A stretch of 14,074 bases of DNA from Candidatus Sulfopaludibacter sp. SbA3 (GTDB taxonomy: Bacteria; Acidobacteriota; Terriglobia; 20CM-2-55-15), in contig CAMAWS010000024.1 in NCBI GenBank assembly GCA_945861845.1, forward strand, positions 1 to 14,074, read 5' to 3'. This document shows positions 4,455-12,057 of the stretch, piece after piece. A program made the position numbers and the translations under genes. Position 1 is the first letter of the stretch, and the number at the start of each line of letters is the position of its first letter. Below the pieces are notes generated by a model. It did not search any database. It was given only the letters and a program-made list of their open reading frames with translations, and was not told the origin of the DNA.

Positions 4455-7064
4455 TCAGAACTGAAAGCGCAAACCGGCTTCGATTTCCCTGGGATCCCCG
4501 GCGTTGGTCGATCTGCCAAAGTTCGAAGACGTCATGACGCCGGAAGGGGTGCCATAGTTCGGCCTGTTGAACGCATTGGTCATGTTGATGAAGACGTTGA
4601 CATTCGTTTGCGAGCCGCTGTTTCCCTGTCCGCCCCCGAAGAAGAATGCCTTCGATATGTTGAAATTAAAGTTCATAAAGTTCGGGGTCGGCGTGTTGTT
4701 TCTCTTTCCACCGCGCGGCCTGTCATTGACGGAAGTGTCCTGATTGTCGTCCTTGCCTGTCGTGATCGTGTATTTGCGGCTGCTGGCGAAGTTCATGGTT
4801 CCGGTGAGGAACAGTCCCAGTGGCAGGCGCGCGTTCGCCGTGGTATTCAACTGGTGGACCGGCTGCGCGCCGTTAGCCCAGTCCGCGCGCAGATTGTAGC
4901 TGTCTGACGGCAGGCCATCGGCCGCGAAGCCAAACTGGCTGACGTTGCTATTGTTGTTGCCCGGGTTTTGTATGGTATCGGTCCAGTTCACGGTCGTGAT
5001 GTAGTTCCCCGACAAGTTGAATATGCTGAATCGCTGGCGGAAGTTGAGCCGCAACGAATGGAACGTTTCCGATCCCGTCGATTCCATATTGATAATGTTG
5101 CCGCGATCGGCCTGGGGACGCGCGCAGACGGCGCTGGATTGTTCCGGCCTGCACGAAGCCGGAGTCGGCGATGTGAGGTCCAGCGGAGCATTGAGATTCC
5201 TGAATCTGAAGCGATGAAGCTCTCGGCTGAAATCGTAGCTGGCGCTGACGAACAGGTTATTCAGGAACGTCCTCTCGTACGAGATCATCGCCACGGACTC
5301 GTATGGCGACGAAAATTTCGGATCGATGACCTTTACCGACGGCCTATTTCGCAGGGTTCCCGCTATGAACGGATCCGGATAAGACGGGTTGTCGATAATG
5401 ATTTCGTATTGCGGATAATCCCGGTCCGGGCTCTGCTTGAGGTGGTCGGCGATCTGGAAGTGGCCAATCCGCTGGTGAAAAATGCCCGCGCCGGCTCGAA
5501 TGACAGTGGCGCGGCCGATGGCGTAGGCAATCCCGATCCGGGGATCGATGTTGTTATGGTCGCTCATGTTCGTCTGGACTTCGTAACGGACGCCCGACAT
5601 CAAAGTAAAGCGTGAGGTCAGCTTCAGATCGTTCTGGAAGAAAAAGCCAAGATCCCATTGGCTGAGCTCCATCAGAGGATTGCCGCGATTTACCCGGAAA
5701 TTGAGCGGAGTGCCCGCCACGTAGGATTCCAGGCTGGAAAACGTAAACTGGCCGGTGAAATTGGTTTCCTGAAGCTGACGAAGCTTTCGATATCCGCCTT
5801 CCATGCCGGTCTTGATGGTCAGCGTTTCCCCGAGTTGCGTGTAGAGATTGGAAAATTCGTAGTTCTTATTGACGTTATCGCTCCGGTTCTGCGCGCCACC
5901 GGACGAGAAGGTGTCGGTCACATTGATCCGAAGCCCCTCGGTTAGTGGAACCGTCTTGTTACGGTTCGCGTTGTAGTTGAAACGCGTTTCATAAATTCTT
6001 TCAGGAGAGAACGCAGAAAACTGTTTGACCTCGATGTTCCAATTCCCGCCGCTGTTGTCCGCCGCCCGGTCGGGCATGACGAATCCACCGACTCCCTGGT
6101 TGCGATTGGTGTTGGAGCGCTTGCCTGCATTGAAGCTGAGCGAGTGGCTTTCCGACAACTGGAGCGTGTTGCGCGTCTCGAGTCCTCTGAACGTGCTCGG
6201 CCGCGTAATGCCGAGCGCGAAAATGCCATTGGGTAGTGTCGCGCGGATCGTGTCGACGTTCTCGGACCGATTGATGTTCATGTTGATACTGCTGGTCAAC
6301 CGGCCCGGAATGACCGGCCCGCCGATGTCGAAGCTGATCTGACGTTCCTGATAGGGGGGCTTGTTAGCGGCAAACCGGCGCCCCGCATTGAGAGATTCGT
6401 CCTTGAGCAGCACCTGGGCATTTCCGTGAAACGCTCCCGCTCCTCCGCGCTGAATGACCTCGGCGCCGCCCTGCCCACCAAAGTTGCCGCCGCGGTTGTT
6501 GTTATTGTTGTTGAAGTTGCCGCCACCGCCGCCGCCACCGCCAAAATTATTATTGAAGTTGCCGCCGCCACCGCGGTTTCTGTACTGGTTGTCCTCGGCG
6601 GTGAAGGGATTGTTGTTGATGCGGACAAATTGCGTCTGGCTCTGCTGACGCCGTGCAGCAGCCTGGCCAGGAAGGGAAGTTTCGGCCGCCGAAGCGGCAA
6701 GTGTCGTTTCCTGATAACGTCCCCAGATTGCAAGCTGTTCCGGAGTCAGGTAATCCTGAAGGCGGCCGAGAAATTCGGCGCGCATCCACTGGATGGCATC
6801 GCGAAGACGATCGGATTCCTGGCCGCGCGTCGGGCCGGAGCTGAAATCCATTAAATTACCAAACAGGTCTTCAGAGGCCTTGCGGCGATCTTCCATCATC
6901 AGCGTGATCGCCTTTTCCTGGTCGTCTGTAAACGGAAGGTTGGCGTCCCCGACAACCTTCTGAACTTCAGCTTTCAGTTGCGCCAGAGGGTTTTCGGCTC
7001 CCGTAACCGCATCCTGGGCGAACAACGGGGAGGCCAGCATCAGAACAATAAGAACAACACTCAA
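4455..7064 (-). CDS. Oar/TonB-dependent-receptor-like outer-membrane barrel with Spy-like N-terminal helical domain
   Basis: This 869-aa secreted protein starts at a TTG with GAGG about 8 nt upstream. The leader is hydrophobic (SVVLIVLMLASPLFAQ, cleavage near residue 16) but lacks a positive n-region. Residues about 25-120 are helical and end in LTPEQLAIWGRYQ, resembling the LTxxQ element of Spy/CpxP-type periplasmic proteins. Residues 163-200 are a Gly/Asn-rich linker. Residues 200-255 (AEVIQRGGAGAFHGNAQVLL, then FDIGGPVIPGRL) resemble the end of the plug of acidobacterial Oar-type TonB receptors. The rest is a long beta-barrel with alternating strands, closing in EAGLRFQF with a terminal Phe for BAM recognition. 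The front of the plug and a TonB box are not recognisable. Substrate uptake is possible but unproven. An adjacent ThiO-like gene lies upstream on the same strand, 86 bp away. Confidence 0.8.
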   Translation of the reverse strand: MSVVLIVLMLASPLFAQDAVTGAENPLAQLKAEVQKVVGDANLPFTDDQEKAITLMMEDRRKASEDLFGNLMDFSSGPTRGQESDRLRDAIQWMRAEFLGRLQDYLTPEQLAIWGRYQETTLAASAAETSLPGQAAARRQQSQTQFVRINNNPFTAEDNQYRNRGGGGNFNNNFGGGGGGGGNFNNNNNNRGGNFGGQGGAEVIQRGGAGAFHGNAQVLLKDESLNAGRRFAANKPPYQERQISFDIGGPVIPGRLTSSINMNINRSENVDTIRATLPNGIFALGITRPSTFRGLETRNTLQLSESHSLSFNAGKRSNTNRNQGVGGFVMPDRAADNSGGNWNIEVKQFSAFSPERIYETRFNYNANRNKTVPLTEGLRINVTDTFSSGGAQNRSDNVNKNYEFSNLYTQLGETLTIKTGMEGGYRKLRQLQETNFTGQFTFSSLESYVAGTPLNFRVNRGNPLMELSQWDLGFFFQNDLKLTSRFTLMSGVRYEVQTNMSDHNNIDPRIGIAYAIGRATVIRAGAGIFHQRIGHFQIADHLKQSPDRDYPQYEIIIDNPSYPDPFIAGTLRNRPSVKVIDPKFSSPYESVAMISYERTFLNNLFVSASYDFSRELHRFRFRNLNAPLDLTSPTPASCRPEQSSAVCARPQADRGNIINMESTGSETFHSLRLNFRQRFSIFNLSGNYITTVNWTDTIQNPGNNNSNVSQFGFAADGLPSDSYNLRADWANGAQPVHQLNTTANARLPLGLFLTGTMNFASSRKYTITTGKDDNQDTSVNDRPRGGKRNNTPTPNFMNFNFNISKAFFFGGGQGNSGSQTNVNVFINMTNAFNRPNYGTPSGVMTSSNFGRSTNAGDPREIEAGLRFQF
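6465..6572 (-). repeat. Low-complexity Gly/Asn-coding repeat in the barrel-protein gene
   Basis: The segment codes for residues 165-200, a run of Gly blocks alternating with Asn blocks (GGGGNFNNNF, then eight Gly, NF, six Asn). On the plus strand it reads as GCCGCC/GTTGTT/ACC repeats with two imperfect copies of a TTGAAGTTGCCGCC unit. It is likely a flexible linker and prone to length change by slippage. Confidence 0.85.
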
Positions 7065-7150
7065 ATGAACTACCTCAAATATGACAAATTGATTCCAACT
7101 GCAATGGACATAATCCTATCAAAGATCATGCTCCAGGTTATCTGTTATGT

Positions 7151-8242
7151 CTAAAATCGCAGGGGAGAATACGGCTCGATCGGCAGTTCCGGATTTCGCT
7201 CGTCGACCAATGCAGCCATGATCGAGGCCGTAATGGGAGCCAGCAGGATGCCGTTACGAAAGTGACCTGTAGCGTAAAACACACCGGGTACTCGCGACCT
7301 GCCGATGATCGGGAGGCCATCCGGGGTTCCAGGCCTCAGGCCGGACCACATTTCCTTAATGGGAAACGAACCGACATGAGAAGAAATTGCCTGTGCCTTC
7401 GAGAGCAGTATCCCGATCCCGGCTGCGGTAAGGCTTCGATCGAAACCTGCGTCTTCCGACGTGGCTCCCACAACGAGTTCGCCATCCGGGCGCGGCACGA
7501 AATAAGCGTTATCCCATCGAATCATGCACCGGAAGGGCTGGCCTGCAGTGCTTAGCGACAGTATCTGTCCCTTTCGCGGGCGCACAGGCGCGGGAGGATC
7601 CAGCCCCTTGAGCTCCGAAGTCCAGGCGCCGGAAGCGACGATGATGGTCTTTGCCTTCAGTTCCTCCGTGGCGATGCGGACGACTCCCTTTGAAACCTCC
7701 TCCACGCGCGCGGCACTGCGAATCTCCACGCCGCGGCGGATGCATGACTCTTGGAGCGCCCTGACAAGCCGGCGGGGCGTTACCTGAAGGTCGTCGGGAA
7801 AGAAGAGCGCTCCGTGCACACGAGCTGTAAGGAGCGGCTCGACAAGGCGAAGCTCGTCCGGATACAGGAACTCGACGTTGGGACTCCACTGCCGCTGCAG
7901 CTCGTATCTGGCTCTCAGGGTCTCGGGAGTATCATCCGGCATTCCAAGGTGAAGCGACCCGTTCGTGGCGCACCCGCAATCGATGCCGGTCTCCAGAACT
8001 AGTCCATCCGCAAATCCTCGATACATGCGCTGGCTGGCCAGGCAAAGTTCGAGAAATGGGCCACCGGAATCGGCTTCGCTCAGCGCCGAAAGCATCCCGG
8101 CGGCGGCCCACGAGGCCCCTTCCCCGATGCCGCTACGATCCACGACCAGCACGGATCTTGACCGGTCTGACCGCAGCTCGCGCGCGATCGCCAAGCCTAT
8201 GGCGCCGCCTCCGATAACGATCACATCGTGCATGGCGTTCAT
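7151..8242 (-). CDS. thiO: Glycine oxidase ThiO-like FAD-dependent amine oxidase
   Basis: The 363-aa protein is the usual ThiO length. The N-terminus has the FAD-binding Rossmann motif (VIVIGGGAIGLAIARELR, G11-x-G13-x-x-G16) with D35 at the end of the second strand, followed by GEGASWAAAGMLS. The C-terminal half has WSGLRPGTPDGLPIIGRS (R303) and YATGHFRNGILLAPITA (R329), the conserved block of glycine oxidases, where the arginine in GLRPGT positions the substrate carboxylate. Y247 also fits the substrate pocket. ThiO oxidises glycine to iminoacetate (dehydroglycine) for thiazole synthesis in thiamine production. No thiS, thiG or thiF is in the window, so another DAO-family amine oxidase role remains possible. 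The first ATG is at 8242, with a second in frame at 8233. It is divergent from the HAD gene with only 17 bp between starts. Confidence 0.85.
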   Translation of the reverse strand: MNAMHDVIVIGGGAIGLAIARELRSDRSRSVLVVDRSGIGEGASWAAAGMLSALSEADSGGPFLELCLASQRMYRGFADGLVLETGIDCGCATNGSLHLGMPDDTPETLRARYELQRQWSPNVEFLYPDELRLVEPLLTARVHGALFFPDDLQVTPRRLVRALQESCIRRGVEIRSAARVEEVSKGVVRIATEELKAKTIIVASGAWTSELKGLDPPAPVRPRKGQILSLSTAGQPFRCMIRWDNAYFVPRPDGELVVGATSEDAGFDRSLTAAGIGILLSKAQAISSHVGSFPIKEMWSGLRPGTPDGLPIIGRSRVPGVFYATGHFRNGILLAPITASIMAALVDERNPELPIEPYSPLRF

Positions 8243-8259
8243 GTTAACCTACGGCGCTC

Positions 8260-8937
8260 ATGATTCGCGCGCTCATCTTTGACTTCAACGGCGTGATCGC
8301 GGATGACGATCCGATACACATGCGGGCATTCCGGCAGGTGGCTGAAGAAGAAGGGATCACCTTTACCGATGAAGAGTATCTCGACGCCTACCTTCCCCTG
8401 AACGACCGCGATTGCTTCAATACCCTGTTCGGTAAAAACGCCCGGCCGCTCTCACCGGAAAAGCTGCAGGAGTTGATACAGCGCAAGAGTCATCATTATT
8501 ACCAGGCTATCAATCAAAAGTCAGTGCTCTTCCCTGATGCTGCCGGAGCAGTCCGGGCGGCGTCAGGACGATACCCGCTGGCGATCGCTTCCGGCGCGCG
8601 GCTCGACGAAATTCAACACATCCTCAAGCAGGCTCATCTCGAGACGTGCTTTGTGGCGATAGTTGCCGCAGAAGATGTCGAGCACGGGAAACCCCACCCT
8701 GAGCCGTTTCTCATGGCTCACCAGAGACTGAAGCAGAGCCATGGGGCGATAACCGTTTCCGAGTGTGTAGCCATTGAAGACTCTGTTGGTGGTATCGAAG
8801 CAGCGCACCGCGCAGGCATGCGATGCCTCGGCGTAGCCCATTCGTATGGCCCGGAGCGGCTCCTGGCGGCCCACGCGGAGTGGGTCATCGATTCGATTTC
8901 AGATTTCGTATCCTGGATGAACAAGGTGGCGGAATGA
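8260..8937 (+). CDS. HAD-superfamily phosphatase-like hydrolase, beta-phosphoglucomutase-like, Asn at DxD position 2
   Basis: The 225-aa protein has the HAD fold with a helical cap. Motif I is D8-F-N10-G-V-I-A-D-D, where the second Asp of the usual DxD is Asn. Motif II is LAIASGA with S111, motif III is K144 in GKPHPEPF, and motif IV is E173-D174 in IEDSVGGIEAA. The cap occupies about residues 15-85. HAD enzymes of this group hydrolyse or move phosphate on small sugars or metabolites. The Asn replaces the acid/base Asp that beta-phosphoglucomutases and phosphatases normally use, so activity may be altered, slow or absent. Its substrate is unknown. The stop codon overlaps the next start as ATGA, so it is translationally coupled to the SirB1-type gene. 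There is no obvious Shine-Dalgarno before its own ATG. Confidence 0.85.
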   Translation: MIRALIFDFNGVIADDDPIHMRAFRQVAEEEGITFTDEEYLDAYLPLNDRDCFNTLFGKNARPLSPEKLQELIQRKSHHYYQAINQKSVLFPDAAGAVRAASGRYPLAIASGARLDEIQHILKQAHLETCFVAIVAAEDVEHGKPHPEPFLMAHQRLKQSHGAITVSECVAIEDSVGGIEAAHRAGMRCLGVAHSYGPERLLAAHAEWVIDSISDFVSWMNKVAE

Positions 8938-9767
8938 GTTCGCGGTCACGCCGGACATTCAATGAGCTGGTGACGTTGCCGGATAGCGCGATTCCGCTGG
9001 CAGAATCGGCGCTGCTCGTGGCCTGCGAGGAGTACCCCCAGCTTGAAATCGGGCCGTACCTCGACAAGCTCGACAGTATAGCCATGGCGGCGCAGGAGCA
9101 GTTGCGCGGCACGGACTTGCCGCAGGAAAGAGCCGCCAAGATCAACTCCGTCCTGTTCGAAACGTTTGGATTCCGCGGCAACGCCGAAAACTACTACGAT
9201 CCGCGCAACAGTTTCTTCAATGACGTTCTCGACCGCCGCATGGGAATCCCCATCACGTTGTCGGCGGTATATCTCGAGGTTTCACGCCGGCTGAACTTCC
9301 CGATTTCCGGCGTGGGCATGCCGGGACACTTTGTCGTCCGCTATGCGGACCACGAGCAGGAATTCTTCCTGGATCCGTTCAACCAGGGAGCAATCCTGAC
9401 TCGAGACGACTGCCGCGCCCGCATCCACGGCATGTATGGAGATTCCCTACCCTATTCTGAACGCCTGCTTGAACCCGCAACGAATCGGGAAATTCTTCTG
9501 CGGATGCTGAACAACCTGAAGGTCATTTATCTGAAGGCACAGTCCTTCGATAAGACCCTGGCGATTGTCGACATGATGCTGATGGTTCACCCCGACGACA
9601 ACGACCAGTACCGCGATCGCGGCCTGCTCCACTTCCAGCTCCACCGGTTCGAGGCCGCAACGCGGGATTTCGAACGGTATATCAAGAGCCGCGCCGACGC
9701 TCCCGACCGGGATGCAGTCGAAGACCACCTGAAAGAACTCCGCAGGATCCAGGCGATGATGAATTAG
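8934..9767 (+). CDS. SirB1-family transglutaminase-fold protein with TPR-like C-terminus
   Basis: I place the start at 8934. It overlaps the HAD stop (ATGA 8934-8937), is preceded by AAGGTGG, and gives 277 residues; a longer frame from 8823 would only add out-of-frame HAD sequence. The middle part has the SirB1/transglutaminase-like core: SFFNDVLDRRMGIPITLSAVYLEV (93-116), PGHFVVRY with H132, and FFLDPFNQGAIL with D147. The Cys of a true transglutaminase catalytic triad is missing (GIPITLS), as usual in this family. Residues about 185-265 form TPR-like helical hairpins (MLNNLKVIYLKAQSF, then ALAIVDMM-type and FEAATRDFERYI). The protein is cytoplasmic with an unclear biochemical role and probably acts as a protein-interaction factor. 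It forms a unit with the upstream HAD gene. Confidence 0.88.
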   Translation: MSSRSRRTFNELVTLPDSAIPLAESALLVACEEYPQLEIGPYLDKLDSIAMAAQEQLRGTDLPQERAAKINSVLFETFGFRGNAENYYDPRNSFFNDVLDRRMGIPITLSAVYLEVSRRLNFPISGVGMPGHFVVRYADHEQEFFLDPFNQGAILTRDDCRARIHGMYGDSLPYSERLLEPATNREILLRMLNNLKVIYLKAQSFDKTLAIVDMMLMVHPDDNDQYRDRGLLHFQLHRFEAATRDFERYIKSRADAPDRDAVEDHLKELRRIQAMMN

Positions 9768-9822
9768 GATTGTGATTGTGCGCGGTCTGTGACCCCACAC
9801 CATATTCCAGGTTCGACATCAA

Positions 9823-10650
9823 ATGAGAAATCAGATTCGGGATGCCCGGCGGGTCGTCGTCAAGCTTGGGTCCAACTTATTCTTCGACGGTTCCGGACAA
9901 CTGGCCCTTGGAAGGATCTCCTCCCTCATCGGAGACATTGCACGGGCGCATCTTGCCGGACGCCAGGTAATTGTGGTCTCTTCGGGCGCGGTCGCGCTTG
10001 GCGAGAACGCCATCAAGACCTCTCAGGCGAAATTGCCTGCGTCGTCGCTCGTCCAGAAGCAGGCGCTCGCCGCGATCGGCCAGAGCAGGCTGATGAATCT
10101 TTACGAGCGGGAATTCGCCACGTACGGCATAACGCCCGCACAGGTCCTGTTGATCGAGGAAGATTTTTCGAATCAGACGCGCTATCTGAACCTGCGGAAC
10201 ACCCTGCTGACCCGTCGCGACATGAGAGTCATTCCGGTCATCAATGAGAACGACACGGTCTCAACGACGGAGCTCGAGGCTACCGATCGAAGCGTGAGCT
10301 TTGGCGATAACGATCAACTTAGCGCGCTCGTGATGAGCAAGCTCGAAGCCCAGGTTTTAATACTGCTTTCCGATGTCGATGGCCTGTACAGCGTCAATCC
10401 GCGTGAGAATCCGGATGCTCAATTCATTCCCGACGTTCATGACATCACGCCAGACATCGAAGCGCTCGCCGGCAACAAGTCCGCGCGGGGCCGGGGCGGC
10501 ATGTCCACAAAACTCAATGCCGCGCGCATAGCGATGAGTTCCATGGGCATGGCGATCATCGCCAATGGGATGAAGGAAGGCGTGCTGGCCCGCGTGCTAA
10601 GCGGTGAAACTGAAGGCACGCTGTTCGCGGCGAAATCCGATAGCCAGTAA
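9823..10650 (+). CDS. proB: Glutamate 5-kinase
   Basis: The protein phosphorylates glutamate with ATP, the first step of proline synthesis. It is 275 aa and has the amino-acid kinase fold throughout: RVVVKLGSNLF (10-20, K14), VVSSGAVALGENAIK (51-65), IPVINENDTVSTTE (137-150), SFGDNDQLSALV (159-170), LLSDVDGLYSVNP (181-193), and GRGGMSTKLNAARIA (223-237, K230). It ends after the kinase domain, without the C-terminal PUA domain present in enzymes of about 370 aa such as the E. coli one. PUA-less forms are known and usually functional. There is no strong Shine-Dalgarno before the ATG, and the gene lies 55 bp after the SirB1-type gene. It is the partner of proA downstream. Confidence 0.95.
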   Translation: MRNQIRDARRVVVKLGSNLFFDGSGQLALGRISSLIGDIARAHLAGRQVIVVSSGAVALGENAIKTSQAKLPASSLVQKQALAAIGQSRLMNLYEREFATYGITPAQVLLIEEDFSNQTRYLNLRNTLLTRRDMRVIPVINENDTVSTTELEATDRSVSFGDNDQLSALVMSKLEAQVLILLSDVDGLYSVNPRENPDAQFIPDVHDITPDIEALAGNKSARGRGGMSTKLNAARIAMSSMGMAIIANGMKEGVLARVLSGETEGTLFAAKSDSQ

Positions 10651-10682
10651 TTCACCACACGCGATAACATTGCCTTCTTGAT

Positions 10683-10698
10683 CCCCTTAACTTAGGGG
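10683..10698 (+). promoter_or_regulatory. Short hairpin between proB and proA
   Basis: CCCCT (10683-10687) and AGGGG (10694-10698) pair as a 5-bp stem around a 6-nt loop. No T tract follows, so it is not a standard terminator. It may be part of the structured proB-proA spacer. Confidence 0.3.
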
Positions 10699-10718
10699 AG
10701 CTCAGGGCCGGATTCACC

Positions 10719-10760
10719 ATGAGCGGCTGCGAATGCAAGCCCGATAGGGCGCAGCCATAA
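10719..10760 (+). promoter_or_regulatory. Structured proA leader: nested hairpin within a 13-codon upstream ORF
   Basis: ATG 10719 to TAA 10758-10760 encodes MSGCECKPDRAQP. Inside it GGCTGC (10725-10730) pairs with GCAGCC (10751-10756), and GCCC (10739-10742) pairs with GGGC (10747-10750) around a GATA loop, leaving one 8-nt bulge. The hairpin ends 8 nt before the proA ATG and could cover the initiation region. Only two proline codons are present, so a classical attenuator peptide is not shown. Confidence 0.35.
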
Positions 10761-10764
10761 ACCT

Positions 10765-11991
10765 ATGAGCGAGATACGAAAACAGGCAGAAAACGCCCGC
10801 CGGGCATTCTTCAAGCTGTCGACCGACGCCGACCGCACGAGAATTCTCATCGAAATGGCGGCGGCGCTGCGTGGCAATGCCGGGTTGATTCTCGAAGCGA
10901 ATGCCAAAGATCTTGAGAACGCAAGGGGCAGTCTCTCGCAAGCTCTTTACAAACGGCTCGTTCTGGACGATGCCAAGCTGCGTGACGTTGTCGACGGCAT
11001 TGAGCAGATTGCCGCGATGGACGATCCTCTCGGCCGCGTACTCTCCGAAACAGAACTTGATGATGGCCTGATTCTTCGCAAGGTCCAGACACCGATTGGA
11101 GTTATCGCGGCGATTTTCGAATCCCGTCCTGACGTCGTGCCACAGATCGCTTCACTCGCCATTCGAACCGGCAATGCCGTCCTTTTAAAGGGGGGGCGTG
11201 AAGCGATCCAGACAAACGCCGTGATGGGAAGCGTGATCCGCGGCGTCCTCGATCGTCATGGCCTGGCAGATGCAGTCCAGGTGCTTTCCACCAGGGAAGA
11301 AATTGCCGAATTGCTTCAAATGGATGACCTGATCAGTCTCGTCATTCCCCGCGGCTCGAACGACATGGTGAGGACGATTCAGAAAAGCACAAAGATACCG
11401 GTACTGGGACACGCAGATGGCATCTGCCACGTATTCATCGACGAGTTTGCCGATATCGAAAAGGCGGTTCGAATCACCGTCGATTCGAAGGCGCAGTATC
11501 CGGCCGTGTGCAACGCGGCAGAAACTCTCCTGGTTCATAAGAACTTTCCGGCACTGGACCGCGTCACGAGCGCCTTGAAGGCGGCTGGCGTTGAACTTCG
11601 TTTCGAATCCGGATTCGGCGAGGAATTTTCCGACCTCATCATGGCTGTAAGGGTCGTAAACAGCCTGGAGGACGCGATTGACCACATTCACAAGTACGGT
11701 TCCGCACATACCGACGCCATAGTTACCGAAAACGAATCCAACGCGCGGCGGTTTCTGGACCGCGTAGACTCGGCCAACGTCTTCTGGAACGCCTCGACCA
11801 GGTTTGCCGATGGATATCGTTATGGCTTTGGCGCCGAAGTCGGTATCAGCACGAACAAGACTCACGCGCGCGGCCCGGTAGGCGTCGATGGCCTCCTTAT
11901 TTACAAGTACCAGCTTATCGGCAGCGGCCATATCGTCGCCACCTACGCGGGCGACAATGCGCGTCCATTTCTTCATCGCCGCCTGAAGTAG
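10765..11991 (+). CDS. proA: Glutamate-5-semialdehyde dehydrogenase (gamma-glutamyl phosphate reductase)
   Basis: The enzyme reduces glutamyl-5-phosphate with NADPH in the second step of proline synthesis. The 408-aa length is normal. Diagnostic segments are IGVIAAIFESRPDVVPQIAS (111-130), AVLLKGGREAIQTN (138-151), VIPRGSNDMVR (193-203), LGHADGICHVF (214-224), KAQYPAVCNAAETLLVH with catalytic C249, and near the end RYGFGAEVGISTNKTHARGP and GLLIYKYQLIGSGHI. No key residue appears lost. The ATG has no strong Shine-Dalgarno and follows a structured 114-nt spacer from proB. It probably shares a transcript with proB and channels the unstable acyl-phosphate from ProB. Its stop is followed within 20 bp by the promoter of the next operon. 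Confidence 0.97.
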   Translation: MSEIRKQAENARRAFFKLSTDADRTRILIEMAAALRGNAGLILEANAKDLENARGSLSQALYKRLVLDDAKLRDVVDGIEQIAAMDDPLGRVLSETELDDGLILRKVQTPIGVIAAIFESRPDVVPQIASLAIRTGNAVLLKGGREAIQTNAVMGSVIRGVLDRHGLADAVQVLSTREEIAELLQMDDLISLVIPRGSNDMVRTIQKSTKIPVLGHADGICHVFIDEFADIEKAVRITVDSKAQYPAVCNAAETLLVHKNFPALDRVTSALKAAGVELRFESGFGEEFSDLIMAVRVVNSLEDAIDHIHKYGSAHTDAIVTENESNARRFLDRVDSANVFWNASTRFADGYRYGFGAEVGISTNKTHARGPVGVDGLLIYKYQLIGSGHIVATYAGDNARPFLHRRLK

Positions 11992-12010
11992 CTCAAATTC
12001 CACGCCTTAG

Positions 12011-12019
12011 TGCTAGAAT
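12011..12019 (+). promoter_or_regulatory. Extended -10 promoter of the cytochrome-barrel/cupredoxin operon
   Basis: TGC-TAGAAT is an extended -10 (TGn before a 5-of-6 match to TATAAT). Its start site would lie near 12026, giving a leader of about 32 nt with AAAGGA 6 nt before the ATG. No good -35 is visible, as is typical for extended -10 promoters. It starts a new unit after proA. Confidence 0.5.
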
Positions 12020-12057
12020 CCGCTTCCCCCCCTGTAGAATGTACGAAAGGATACATA

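Noticed and set aside
4968..5615. 215-aa plus-strand frame opposite the large barrel gene
   Set aside because: Rich in Arg, Val, Asp and Ile as expected for the complement of a GC-rich gene, with no domain or ribosome binding site. It is the shadow of the strongly supported barrel protein.
6480..6580. GCC/GTT repeats as a CRISPR-like or satellite array
   Set aside because: They are in-frame codons of the Gly/Asn-rich linker of the barrel protein, with no regular spacer and repeat structure.
11185..12003. 272-aa minus-strand frame opposite proA
   Set aside because: It exactly mirrors the coding region of proA, which is unmistakable. The antisense frame has no recognisable family.
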